The notes below the pieces were generated by a model. The model was not told where the DNA came from. It did no database searches and saw only the letters and a program-made list of their open reading frames with translations. Below, in pieces: positions 33,716 to 42,683 of a DNA stretch of 42,703 nucleotides (the stretch's first letter is position 1; every line of letters begins with the position of its first letter). The stretch comes from Aliivibrio_A kagoshimensis (GTDB taxonomy: Bacteria > Pseudomonadota > Gammaproteobacteria > Enterobacterales > Vibrionaceae), in assembly GCF_050337105.1 (NCBI RefSeq), contig NZ_JAKJSQ010000037.1, positions 1 to 42,703 of the forward strand, in the 5' to 3' direction. Both the position numbers and the translations under genes were made by a program.

Positions 33716-35050
33716 TTGCAATTTAAAGAACTTGGTCTAGATAACCGCCTACTGAAAACACTACAAACGTACGATTTTAAAAGTGTGACTGAAATTCAGA
33801 GAATGGCGATACCTGTTGCGATAGCGGGAAAAGATCTACTGGCATCATCTAAAACAGGATCAGGAAAAACCCTCGCGTTCGTTCTTCCTTTATTGCATCG
33901 CTGCCTAAAAAACAAAGCGTATTCAAAAAGAGATCCCCGTGTTGTTATACTTGCTCCTACGCGTGAGTTAGCTAAGCAGGTTTACGGTCAGCTTAAAATG
34001 ATGTTATCTGGACTTTCATACGAAGCCGCGTTAATCGTTGGTGGTGAGAACTTCAATGACCAATGTAAAGCATTAAGAAAATATCCGAGATTGATAGTGG
34101 CAACACCAGGCCGTCTAGCAAATCATTTAGACCAAAAATCGCTATTCTTAGATGGTTTAGATACTTTAATTCTCGATGAAGCCGATCGAATGATGGATTT
34201 AGGCTTCTCAAAAGAGCTACAACAAATTCACAAAGCAGCGCATCATCGTCGTCGTCAAACACTGATGTTTTCTGCAACATTAGATCATGCTGAAGTGAAC
34301 CAATTCGCTGGAGAGTTACAAAATTCACCAAAACGTATCGCAGTTGGTATGGCAAATGAAGAGCATAAAGATATTACTCAAGAGTTCTATCTGTGCGATC
34401 ACTTAGATCATAAAGAAGCGTTGTTGAATAAAATTATTGAAACGGTTGAATATCGTCAAATTATTATCTTTACTGCTACACGCAACGATACCGACCGTTT
34501 GACAGAAGCATTGAATGAGAAGAAGTTAAAAGCAGTGGCACTCAGTGGCGAAATGAACCAAGCCGCTAGAAACAGTATTATGAGCCAATTTGAGCGTGTT
34601 GTTCATAAGATATTGGTAACAACTGATGTTGCTTCACGAGGTTTAGATTTAACCAGTGTTACCCATGTAATCAACTTTGATATGCCAAAACACAGTGAAG
34701 AGTATGTTCATAGAGTAGGGCGTACAGGTCGTGCTGGCAATAAAGGCGCAGCAATTTCACTGATTGGTCCAAAAGATTGGGTTAACTTTAAAAATGTAGA
34801 AACCTTCTTACAACAATCCATCAATTTTTCTGAATTTGAAGACCTTAAAGGTAAGTTTAAAGGTTTAAAACCGAAACCGATTAAGCCAGAAGTTAAGAAA
34901 TCAAATAAGAAAACAGTTGATAACAAAAAGAGCCAAGTGGCGAAAAAATCAAAAAATCGCGACAAGAGTTTTTATAAAACGGTTGCGGTGGGGGATGATG
35001 TATTTATGCCTAAGAAGAAACCAAGAACCAGTGACGAAGCACCGGAGTAG
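33716..35050 (+). CDS. DEAD-box RNA helicase (RhlE/SrmB-like)
   Basis: An ATP-dependent RNA helicase of 444 residues. Motifs in order: Q-motif region TEIQRMAIP, SSKTGSGKT (I), PTRELA (Ia), TPGR (Ib), DEAD (II), SAT (III), and HRVGRTGRAG (VI). A Lys-rich tail (about residues 380-440) should bind RNA. The start is a TTG at 33716: GGAG lies at 33706-33709, six bases upstream. A longer reading from TTG 33704 would bury that site. A very strong terminator follows. The particular helicase cannot be named with confidence. Confidence 0.93.
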   Translation: MQFKELGLDNRLLKTLQTYDFKSVTEIQRMAIPVAIAGKDLLASSKTGSGKTLAFVLPLLHRCLKNKAYSKRDPRVVILAPTRELAKQVYGQLKMMLSGLSYEAALIVGGENFNDQCKALRKYPRLIVATPGRLANHLDQKSLFLDGLDTLILDEADRMMDLGFSKELQQIHKAAHHRRRQTLMFSATLDHAEVNQFAGELQNSPKRIAVGMANEEHKDITQEFYLCDHLDHKEALLNKIIETVEYRQIIIFTATRNDTDRLTEALNEKKLKAVALSGEMNQAARNSIMSQFERVVHKILVTTDVASRGLDLTSVTHVINFDMPKHSEEYVHRVGRTGRAGNKGAAISLIGPKDWVNFKNVETFLQQSINFSEFEDLKGKFKGLKPKPIKPEVKKSNKKTVDNKKSQVAKKSKNRDKSFYKTVAVGDDVFMPKKKPRTSDEAPE

Positions 35051-35079
35051 CGCTTCTTTCTTTCGTTTATCTAAATAAT

Positions 35080-35114
35080 AAAACCCCGATAATGAGTAAT
35101 TATCGGGGTTTTTT
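35080..35114 (+). terminator. Terminator of the DEAD-box helicase gene
   Basis: AAACCCCGATAAT (35081-35093), loop GAGTA, ATTATCGGGGTTT (35099-35111), a perfect 13-bp stem followed by T's. The leading A-run gives a U-tract on the minus strand too, so it also closes the convergent YjiH-like gene. Confidence 0.94.
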
Positions 35115-35135
35115 GTGTTTATATCTTGTCTGATT

Positions 35136-36503
35136 TTAGAAAATCAAGTGTGCAATCCCGGCAATGACTGGCAGTGTGACTAACGTTCTAAGAATAAAAA
35201 TCACAAAAAGCTCTACCATATTGACAGGGATCTTACTGCCAAGTAATAAGGCTCCAACTTCTGACATATAAATGAGCTGAGTGACTGACATTGCAGCGAT
35301 GATAAAACGTGTCATGTCACTCTCTATGGAAGAAGCAAGAATAGCTGGAATAAACATATCGGCAAAACCAACAACGATGGTTTCTGATGCTGCTGTGGCC
35401 TCTGGAATGGCAAGCAGTTCAAGCAATGGGATGAATGGTTGTCCTAGCATTGAGAACAGAGACGTGTACTCAGCAATAACCAGGGCAACCGTACCAAGAG
35501 CCATAACAACAGGTAAGACACCAAACACCATATCAATGGCATTCTTTAGCCCCTCTTTAAATACAGCACGTAGCGACGTCACTTGAGCGGCTTTGTCTAC
35601 CGCTAATTTAAGTCCCCAGCTGAAACTACCGTAACCATCAGGGATTAAATCAGCATTGGTGTCGCGAGCAGTGCCATCAATGAAGATATCTTTTTTCCAA
35701 CATAATGGGGGAAGGCGAGGAACAATGACTGCAGCAGTTAAACCAGCTAAACAAACGGTGAGATAAAAAGGTAAAAAGTATTGTTCAAGGTTCACTTGAG
35801 CGATAACCACCAAGCTGAAAGTGATAGAAACAGCAGAGAAGGTTGTGCCAACCACGGCTGCTTCTCTTTGTGTATAAAACTTCTTCTCATATTGCTTGCT
35901 GGTTAATAGTATTCCTACGCTACCATCACCAAGCCAAGAGGCCATACAGTCAATGGCTGAGCGACCAGGAAGATTAAACAGAGGGCGCATAATTTTACTA
36001 AGCAGGGTACCAAACAGTTCCAGCAGTCCAAAATTCAATAAAAGAGGTAGCAGTAGACCGGCAAAGATAAAGACAGAAAAAAGCACTGGAAGAAGGTCAT
36101 TTAATACTAATCCCCCTGTATTTCCTTCCCAAATGGCTTTTGGACCGAGTTCGAAAAAAGTGGCGAATGCAAATAACCCACCTAATAGGCGAACGGCAAA
36201 CCAGGTTGTGGATGGGGTAAATAAGCTGCTTAAAAAGGAACTATCCATAATAAGCTTGGGTTTGGTTATACGGATAACTATTGAAGAGACACTCATTGCA
36301 ACGATGATGGTGGTTACAATCGCGACTAAATATCCCTCAAGAAGCCCTTGGATAGATTTCGCTAATACGGCAACAGGTATCGTTATGTTTCCCTGATAGC
36401 TGATGGGAGCCATAAAGACAAAGAGACCAATTAATGAGGGGATTAAAAAAGTTAAAAATGAATTTTTTCTTGAAGGTTTGTCGTTACTGCTTGTGGTTTG
36501 CAT
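35136..36503 (-). CDS. yjiH: YjiH-like membrane protein (nucleoside-recognition Gate domain)
   Basis: A 455-residue inner-membrane protein with about ten hydrophobic segments. The Gate-type motifs are PGRSAIDCMASWLGDGSVG and, later, FGVLPVVMALGTVALVIAEYT split over two helices, followed by ETIVVGFADMFIPAILAS. It resembles the YjiH family of presumed transporters; the substrate is unknown. It has no close operon partner: the next gene upstream is 196 bp away and on the same strand. Confidence 0.85.
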   Translation of the reverse strand: MQTTSSNDKPSRKNSFLTFLIPSLIGLFVFMAPISYQGNITIPVAVLAKSIQGLLEGYLVAIVTTIIVAMSVSSIVIRITKPKLIMDSSFLSSLFTPSTTWFAVRLLGGLFAFATFFELGPKAIWEGNTGGLVLNDLLPVLFSVFIFAGLLLPLLLNFGLLELFGTLLSKIMRPLFNLPGRSAIDCMASWLGDGSVGILLTSKQYEKKFYTQREAAVVGTTFSAVSITFSLVVIAQVNLEQYFLPFYLTVCLAGLTAAVIVPRLPPLCWKKDIFIDGTARDTNADLIPDGYGSFSWGLKLAVDKAAQVTSLRAVFKEGLKNAIDMVFGVLPVVMALGTVALVIAEYTSLFSMLGQPFIPLLELLAIPEATAASETIVVGFADMFIPAILASSIESDMTRFIIAAMSVTQLIYMSEVGALLLGSKIPVNMVELFVIFILRTLVTLPVIAGIAHLIF

Positions 36504-36663
36504 GTTTATCTCAACTACTCGTCAATGTCATGCCGGTTCCGTGGCATATATATTCACTAAACATCCTTATTCATTCAGTGAGTGGCAGAGTACAGGTTTT
36601 AAGGTGGCATTGGAATAGTATGCATTGAAAAAAGATATATATGCACAAGAGAAGGGGCGTTAA

Positions 36664-36691
36664 GCATGCCTTATTGAAGAATAAGGCATGC
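36664..36691 (-). terminator. Perfect inverted repeat after the ABC-class ATPase
   Basis: GCATGCCTTATT (36664-36675), loop GAAG, AATAAGGCATGC (36680-36691): 12 perfect base pairs, 9 bp past the gene's stop. The minus strand continues TTAACG without a long U-tract, so it may be an imperfect terminator. Confidence 0.6.
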
Positions 36692-36699
36692 CAATGACA

Positions 36700-38346
36700 T
36701 TATAAAAACTCGGCTTTTCGCATTCGATTGAGAATGGCTAATACATCAATAGCACGTGGTTTAGCCAGATCGCCATGGTTTGGCATCGCATCATACCAGC
36801 GGCCAGAAAGTAACGCTTCAAAGGCTTGAGTAGGTGCTGATTCAACGCCCATGTTTTGGGCAAGTTGGAACCATAACCAACCGGCAGCGTGCACCTGGCT
36901 AGATGATTCAATTTGATTTAATGCAGTGATGTCGACATATTCACGGCCAAATCGAAGCGACTGTGTATCTTTTGCTTGTATTCTGAATTTCCCTTCTTGC
37001 AGCTGATTCTGCAAGCCGACAAGGTTAAGCGTACGAGCAGGTGGTGTCAGTAGATCGGCAGAGCCTTCATTATGTCGAGCACTTGGGTGTTCAATAATGA
37101 CTTCTTTGGCTCTAGAGGTAACATCTACAGGTTGATAATCATGCATTTGAATCACGGTATCTGCAATGTCTAAATAATCACCCGAGCCACCCATAACGAT
37201 GATGGTGGAGATATCCAATTGATCTCTAAGTTGACCAATTCTATCCACTAATGGGGTAATAGGTTCGGCACCTTTTGAAACCAGTGCCTGCATACGCTCA
37301 TCTCTGATCATGAAATTGGTAGCAGAGGTATCTTCATCTATTAAAATGGTCGAAGCACCAGACTCAATGGACTCTTGTAACCATGCTGCTTGAGACGTTG
37401 AGCCTGAAGCGTCTTGAGTGGTGAAACAGTGAGTATCGCGACCCATTGGAAGGTGGTTAATGTAATTGGACAGGTTTAATTGATGAACACAGCGGCCATC
37501 TTCAGCTCTGATTTTGGTGGCATTGCATTCGCTAACAATATATTCACGGCCATCACCAGGAACATGATCATAAATGGACCTTTCAATCGCAGTAAGTAAC
37601 GTCGATTTACCGTGAAAACCGCCTCCAACAATTAAGGTGATCCCTTTTGGAATACCCATACCGCGGACAGTGCCTCGATGTGGCGTAACGAGTTCAATAG
37701 CTAATGATTCTGGAGCCTTGAAAGTGATTGCTTCTTTCATTGGAAGATCGCAATTACCTGCGGTTCTAGGAAGCGTGCTTCCATCGGCAACAAAAGCCGT
37801 TAAATTGTGTTGCGCTAATTGATTACGTAGTGCAACTTGGTCTTCGACAATTTCACAATGGCGTTTAAGTTCATCGATTGGAATTTCACGCTCAATAGTC
37901 GCTCTTCTTACAAATTTCGGCAAATAGAAGGTAAGAATATTGATCGCTTTTTTGGCTAAAATAGTACGGCCATCTGCGGGTAGATCGACTCTAAATCTGA
38001 GCTCAATAGCTTCATCGTCAAATATGACTGAGGTGTGATCAAGAATGGTTTGTCCAGTAAGATCGATGGAGACACTCTTCTCTTTTTCAGCCAACTGATG
38101 AAAAAAGCGAGCGATATAATCGCGAGCTGCACGTTGATAGTCCTCTGAACACTCTTTTAACCAGGCGAGATCGGTTAGCCCCCATGGTCGCCTTACGCGA
38201 ACCCGTGTTGGTGGCGAAAATGGGTCAGCTTGAACGTTATCAATATAGAGTTGAAAGTCAGTAAAGTCGTATTGACCCTTAATGCTGGTATAACTGCGGT
38301 AGTTCTTTTTTTCGATTTTTTTTAATAGCTGTTCAAGGCGTTCCAT
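36700..38346 (-). CDS. Predicted ATPase of the ABC class (PF09818-like)
   Basis: A 548-residue soluble ATPase. The P-loop is GGGFHGKST, and the Walker B is STILIDEDTSATN; a stretch SNYINHLPMGRDTHCFTTQDASGSTSQ between them replaces the usual ABC signature. The C-terminal part includes ADTVIQMHDYQP, a switch-like histidine region. This is the conserved, uncharacterised ABC-ATPase family; it carries no transporter domains. It stands alone. No partner that would reveal its function is nearby. Confidence 0.88.
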   Translation of the reverse strand: MERLEQLLKKIEKKNYRSYTSIKGQYDFTDFQLYIDNVQADPFSPPTRVRVRRPWGLTDLAWLKECSEDYQRAARDYIARFFHQLAEKEKSVSIDLTGQTILDHTSVIFDDEAIELRFRVDLPADGRTILAKKAINILTFYLPKFVRRATIEREIPIDELKRHCEIVEDQVALRNQLAQHNLTAFVADGSTLPRTAGNCDLPMKEAITFKAPESLAIELVTPHRGTVRGMGIPKGITLIVGGGFHGKSTLLTAIERSIYDHVPGDGREYIVSECNATKIRAEDGRCVHQLNLSNYINHLPMGRDTHCFTTQDASGSTSQAAWLQESIESGASTILIDEDTSATNFMIRDERMQALVSKGAEPITPLVDRIGQLRDQLDISTIIVMGGSGDYLDIADTVIQMHDYQPVDVTSRAKEVIIEHPSARHNEGSADLLTPPARTLNLVGLQNQLQEGKFRIQAKDTQSLRFGREYVDITALNQIESSSQVHAAGWLWFQLAQNMGVESAPTQAFEALLSGRWYDAMPNHGDLAKPRAIDVLAILNRMRKAEFL

Positions 38347-38458
38347 GAGGTCTCATTTCTTATTGCAGAGATAGTGACAAGAGTATAACTGAACAATCAA
38401 CTCACGACTCAAATAATCACACCTTAGACGTTAATGAGTCACGGAAGAGAGAGTTTAC

Positions 38459-39289
38459 TCAGTGTTTTTCGATACGTTGTTTAATGGGGACTCGAAGTTC
38501 AGCAAGACGTATGTTTTCAAGCTGCTGTTTTTTCAGTTTGCAGTTTGAACAATAATTTTTTAGTGCTTGAAAAGAGGGGAAGTTTAGTGCCTGTTTTAAA
38601 AGGTGTCGTTGAGTGGTTCCTCCACTTTTCGTCGCGGCACGAAATTTATTAACAAATGATGTGTAGAGTTTGGCCTTAGGCTCAGCGGTATTGAACCAAT
38701 ACCCTAGCGTTGACTGAGAGAGTTCAGGAATCAACTTATTAAGTCTAAGCTCATAAATACTGACGTGGTCGTAGTGTGATAGTTGTCTAAACTGTCCCGA
38801 TTGGAGGGCACCAACGATCAAACTAATGCCGCTGTTATCGAAGTTTTCGGCATCAACTTTATCTAAGAAGGAGAGTGCACCAGTAGTGCCAATCAAACCT
38901 AATTGAGTCAAGGAGTTACGTTGTCCTTCTTTTGCGATGGTTTTAACCGCTACATTATTAGCAGGGTAGAAGTGACAAATAAGGGCAAGCAGGTTCGGTC
39001 TCTTTTGTAGTAGTTCAAGACAATATTTAGATTGCGCGGCCAACATAAGCATGTGGATAGCTTTTGCACCATATGGTTCTGCAGTTTGTAAATAATCTAC
39101 TGGGATCGACCTTATCCACTGTTCCCCACCCACTGACTCTCTAATGGCATCTAATTCGAAACCAACATTACCATCAATAGACTTACGGTAGCCGTCAGAG
39201 TGTACAGTAAAGGCCTTGAGCCCACGCTTCCACTCTGTGATGGTGATAAACGTATCAAACCCTAAAAAATCGAGATCAATTTTAAGCAT
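38459..39289 (-). CDS. Hypothetical protein (276 aa)
   Basis: I do not recognise this protein. It is soluble, has no signal peptide, and appears largely helical with many aromatic positions (AAQSKYCLELLQKRPNLLALI). Its C-terminus has a Cys pair (YCSNCKLKKQQ) and a basic tail, suggesting a possible metal or nucleic-acid contact. It follows the ABC-class ATPase upstream by 112 bp on the same strand but the gap suggests its own unit. Codon use looks like that of the neighbours. Confidence 0.65.
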   Translation of the reverse strand: MLKIDLDFLGFDTFITITEWKRGLKAFTVHSDGYRKSIDGNVGFELDAIRESVGGEQWIRSIPVDYLQTAEPYGAKAIHMLMLAAQSKYCLELLQKRPNLLALICHFYPANNVAVKTIAKEGQRNSLTQLGLIGTTGALSFLDKVDAENFDNSGISLIVGALQSGQFRQLSHYDHVSIYELRLNKLIPELSQSTLGYWFNTAEPKAKLYTSFVNKFRAATKSGGTTQRHLLKQALNFPSFQALKNYCSNCKLKKQQLENIRLAELRVPIKQRIEKH

Positions 39290-39470
39290 ATCTGTTAGCT
39301 ACCAATAACTTATTTTAAATACATACTTGCTAATAATATCATTATACAAGAGGCATGGCTCACAATGAATGAGTCTAGATTACATAAAAATAGAGAAAAA
39401 GGTAGAGTGTTTAGTTAAATGATATTTTATAAACAAAAGAAAGACGGATAATTGAGCAAGGAGCGCGACT

Positions 39471-39713
39471 ATGATTCAAACAGCATTATTTGGGATTGAA
39501 AACATACTTATTTTTGGTGGTATTGCGATGATCATTCGTTCCATTGTGCTTTATGGTCAACGAACCTCAGATTGGAAGGGAGCAATAGCCATGTTTGTTA
39601 AGCGAATTCCTCTTAAGGTTAATGAAGCAAAATGGTACAAACTGGGAGTATCCATGTTTTTGTTAGGAGTGGTGTTAAGAATTGTCAACTTTACGCTTTG
39701 GCCAAGTGCGTAA
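39471..39713 (+). CDS. Small membrane protein (80 aa)
   Basis: An 80-residue protein with two hydrophobic helices (about residues 9-29 and 56-74) joined by a basic cytoplasmic-looking loop (WKGAIAMFVKRIPLKVNEAKWYK). AAGGAG eight bases before ATG 39471 supports translation. The function is unknown. It precedes the DnaA-box-rich spacer. Confidence 0.7.
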   Translation: MIQTALFGIENILIFGGIAMIIRSIVLYGQRTSDWKGAIAMFVKRIPLKVNEAKWYKLGVSMFLLGVVLRIVNFTLWPSA

Positions 39714-39740
39714 CCATACTGATAAAGCATCGAAATTAAG

Positions 39741-39853
39741 TTATCCACAAAAACAGTGGATAACAATTTGGATAACCGCTACAGAGCTGAATAAATAAAG
39801 CTTTTTTTGTAATTCAAGCTTTTTTTACTTTTTTTATTTCGTGTTTATCCACT
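39741..39853. promoter_or_regulatory. Cluster of four DnaA-box-like 9-mers in an AT-rich spacer
   Basis: TTATCCACA (39741-39749, perfect box), AGTGGATAA (39755-39763, reverse), TTTGGATAA (39767-39775, reverse, weaker) and TTATCCACT (39845-39853). The first two form GTTATCCAC and GTGGATAAC arms around 7 bases. Between box 3 and 4 the DNA is very AT-rich and repeats AAGCTTTTTTT at 39798 and 39816, 18 bp apart. Arrangement of forward, reverse, reverse boxes recalls the three-box core of DnaA-reactivating (DARS) elements, from memory. Could equally be DnaA control of the downstream FAD gene. Confidence 0.6.
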
Positions 39854-39926
39854 TCTATTCATATTGCTACAACGGTAGAATTGCGTGATATAAATCCCTA
39901 TAGCTGCTGTAGAAATTATTAGACTC

Positions 39927-41390
39927 ATGAGCAAAATTTCAAGCGAAAATATAAATGATAACCAAGCCTATAAACAGACTCACGTAGCTATTGTGGGGGG
40001 AGGCATTGCGGGTTCAACCATTGCATTAAAACTGACCATGGCTGGAATTAGAGTGTCAGTGTTAGAACAAAACGCTGGGCTTGTGAATGGTCCGCCTGTT
40101 TGTCATTTACATGCAGGGGGCAACCTATATAGAGAACTGTCAGAAGAGCAATGCATTACCCTTTTGCATCAGTCTATCGATACATTAAAATTGTTTCCAC
40201 ACGCTGTTAATGTCCGACCGACCGTTATTGCGGTGCCCTGTAATGATCCGGGTGAACCCAATGAGCTATTGCCGAGGTTGAAACGTTTACAGAGTGAGTA
40301 TCAAGCGTTAGTTGAGCAAGATGCTGAGAATAGAGTGCTTGATGACCCAAAGAACTATTACAAAGTCTATCAAAAAAGCGATATTGAATCGCTATCAAAC
40401 CATCCGCTCCCTACTCACCCAGAAACTCTAGACGAATGGATGACACCTGTTGCTCATTTTGTCGACCTTAATCAATTAAAGTTCCCTCTGATCATGGTGC
40501 AAGAGTACGGTTTAAGTAAATTTCGATTAGCCGCGATGCTAACGCTTGCACTGAATCGTAGTCGCCATTGCGAAATGAGGATGAATTCTAAAGTGGTTGG
40601 TTTAGAAAAAAACAGTACTGGCTGGGGGGTGAGCTTTACTTCAAGTGATAAAGAAGAGACGGAGACTATCTCTGTTGATTATGTAGTTAACGCTTGTGGC
40701 TTTAGAACCGGTGAGCTCGATGATCTTATTAAAATCAAAAAGAAACGATTGGTTGAATTTAAAGCGGCGTTTATCTCGACGTGGAGCAAACAACAAGGTA
40801 TGTGGCCTGAAGTCATCTTTCATGGCGAGAGGGGGACGCCTAATGGTATGGCACAACTAACACCATACCCAGATGGAATGTTTCAACTGCATGGTATGAC
40901 AGAAGAGATTACACTTTTTAAAGGTGGGCTCGTTGCGTCAACGGTTGATAGCTCACAACCTAAGCTTGATGGTGTATTGTTACAGAAAATTAATGTGGGA
41001 TGGCAGCCGGAGGTACAAAAACAGCGGACAGAGAAAGCAATTGCACATGTCAGCAAATTCATTCCTTCATTTGCTACCGCCATTATGGGGGGGAAACCTC
41101 TGTTTGGTGCCCAACAGATCCCAGGCGAAGACCCAACCAAAAGAGCTACCGCGATCTCATTCACTTCCCATCAATATGCTAGAGCAGAAATTGTTAAAGC
41201 TTCATCGGCAATTAATTGTGCTGAACAATTGATTAATAGACTAAAATTAGAAAAAGTGTTTAATCCCATCGAGAACTCTGCGGAGGCAAACCGTTTTATT
41301 CAACTTCAGTTTGATGAGGTTGAGGAGCTAGCGATTGAGATGGCAACCAAGAGAGGTTACCCAATAGCACTTGCAAAAAGATTTCGTTGA
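39927..41390 (+). CDS. FAD-dependent oxidoreductase (DAO-like)
   Basis: A 487-residue flavoprotein. The Rossmann dinucleotide motif is VAIVGGGIAGSTIALKL (about residues 20-36), with the ribose-binding Glu in VSVLEQN. A DYVVNACGFRTGELD segment marks the second part of the FAD fold. It belongs to the broad DAO/GlpO-like group; the substrate is unknown. The ATG at 39927 has no strong ribosome site. It is preceded by the DnaA-box cluster. Confidence 0.82.
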   Translation: MSKISSENINDNQAYKQTHVAIVGGGIAGSTIALKLTMAGIRVSVLEQNAGLVNGPPVCHLHAGGNLYRELSEEQCITLLHQSIDTLKLFPHAVNVRPTVIAVPCNDPGEPNELLPRLKRLQSEYQALVEQDAENRVLDDPKNYYKVYQKSDIESLSNHPLPTHPETLDEWMTPVAHFVDLNQLKFPLIMVQEYGLSKFRLAAMLTLALNRSRHCEMRMNSKVVGLEKNSTGWGVSFTSSDKEETETISVDYVVNACGFRTGELDDLIKIKKKRLVEFKAAFISTWSKQQGMWPEVIFHGERGTPNGMAQLTPYPDGMFQLHGMTEEITLFKGGLVASTVDSSQPKLDGVLLQKINVGWQPEVQKQRTEKAIAHVSKFIPSFATAIMGGKPLFGAQQIPGEDPTKRATAISFTSHQYARAEIVKASSAINCAEQLINRLKLEKVFNPIENSAEANRFIQLQFDEVEELAIEMATKRGYPIALAKRFR

Positions 41391-41509
41391 ACAGCTGTTG
41401 ATATCATTATCATCTGCGGTGATATTTGGTAGTATCCCTGACAGGTTTACACAAGTTGTTAAGGATTGAACAACTCTGTTCTCTAACAATGGAATTAATG
41501 GGGGAAAAA

Positions 41510-41884
41510 ATGCACTTTGAACGTAAAAGACGTTGGCCTCGATATGAGTGTGTTGAAGGTGTGAAGGCGAAGATCTACTGGGGACACCGATTCTTACCAT
41601 TTGTAGAGATTCGGTTATTGGATGTATCTAGCGGTGGTTTTGGTTTTGTGTCTGACCGTAAATTGAGTGAAGGTGCTGCAGAACTGAGAATTCGCTCCTT
41701 CCCAAATCTACTGGGTGAAATTATATATCGTAGAGAAGGTACCAATGCGAAAGGGGGGGCACTTTATCAATATGGATTTGATTTAGACATGAAGTTACAC
41801 AAAACTCAGCTGGAAAATTTAGGCTGTAAACGAGTGTCTGATTTAGAATACCACGATGAAAATAATGAAAGGTCACTTGGATAA
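41510..41884 (+). CDS. PilZ-domain c-di-GMP receptor
   Basis: A 124-residue single PilZ domain. Both c-di-GMP contacts are present: the basic RxxxR stretch (RKRRWPR) near the N-terminus and DVSSGGFGF. I chose ATG 41510 because GGGGGA lies at 41500-41505; upstream in-frame starts at 41426 and 41489 would place extra residues before the binding motif. It would act as a diguanylate-responsive adaptor, with the HD-GYP and EAL proteins of this window as possible sources of signal control. Confidence 0.87.
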   Translation: MHFERKRRWPRYECVEGVKAKIYWGHRFLPFVEIRLLDVSSGGFGFVSDRKLSEGAAELRIRSFPNLLGEIIYRREGTNAKGGALYQYGFDLDMKLHKTQLENLGCKRVSDLEYHDENNERSLG

Positions 41885-41894
41885 TTTGAGTTGT

Positions 41895-42536
41895 TCAGCA
41901 ATGATCTATCGTAAGTAAGCAGTAATAAAGAGAGTACTTTTTAACCTTCTTATTGTCACTCAATCTTGATAGTGGATGAGTCGCTGCAATCGAGTGAATA
42001 CTAAAAAGTTCTAGCTGCGTTAACTCATCAATAAAGTGAGTTGACGCTTTATTCAGGTTAATTCCCTCTTGTGTGTACTCATCAACATTGTCTGGAAGTT
42101 CACCAACCCACCAATCATAGAGTTCTTTACTGGCTTTACTTCTGTCATACCAATGGTCTGCTACGACGACGATAAGATCATTGTTTGAAAAACAGACAGA
42201 GAACTCATTTCGTAAACTCTTTAATTGTCGGATGACACTGTTTCTACAGGAGTAGTTTGCACTCACCATACGACGTGCCACTACCCAAACTGATGAGCTT
42301 GCTAGAACGATCCGATAAATAGGATGGTCAGGGCATTGAGACACTTCGATAAATGGAGCAACTGAGTGCTCTACGGATGAGGTGGAGAGTGTGCTTGATA
42401 GGCGTCTTGTTATTGCTGTCCCTAAATGTGTTTCTAACATCCCTCTGTTATGAACGGTTGGGTAGTGTTTATCACAAATAAGTGCGCAGTCATCTTCAAA
42501 CATAGTCAGACTGTTAAGAACAAGGTCCAGCAGCAA
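41895..42536 (-). CDS. Hypothetical protein (213 aa)
   Basis: I do not recognise this protein. It has no signal peptide or clear membrane helix. Several short strand-like segments occur (YRIVLASSSVWVVARR, DLIVVVADHWYD). I start at TTG 42536 because GGAGA lies six bases upstream; a longer TTG start (42551) and an ATG at 42503 are alternatives. It converges on the PilZ gene with a 10-bp gap and no clear terminator. Confidence 0.6.
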   Translation of the reverse strand: MLLDLVLNSLTMFEDDCALICDKHYPTVHNRGMLETHLGTAITRRLSSTLSTSSVEHSVAPFIEVSQCPDHPIYRIVLASSSVWVVARRMVSANYSCRNSVIRQLKSLRNEFSVCFSNNDLIVVVADHWYDRSKASKELYDWWVGELPDNVDEYTQEGINLNKASTHFIDELTQLELFSIHSIAATHPLSRLSDNKKVKKYSLYYCLLTIDHC

Positions 42537-42683
42537 TGCAATTCTCCACAAGGTACTTGATTAGATGGTTGAAAAAATTACCAACCAAGAGATAAGTCTA
42601 AACGTCTTACTTAGTGGTGTCACTAACAGAGTGATAAATAACAGGTATGTATCATTACTCTTTGATTAAAATAGAGTCAAATT

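Noticed and set aside
39741..39853. A chromosome or plasmid replication origin
   Set aside because: DnaA-like boxes and AT-rich DNA are present, but there is no initiator gene (dnaA, rctB or rep-like), no partition genes and no visible iterons nearby.
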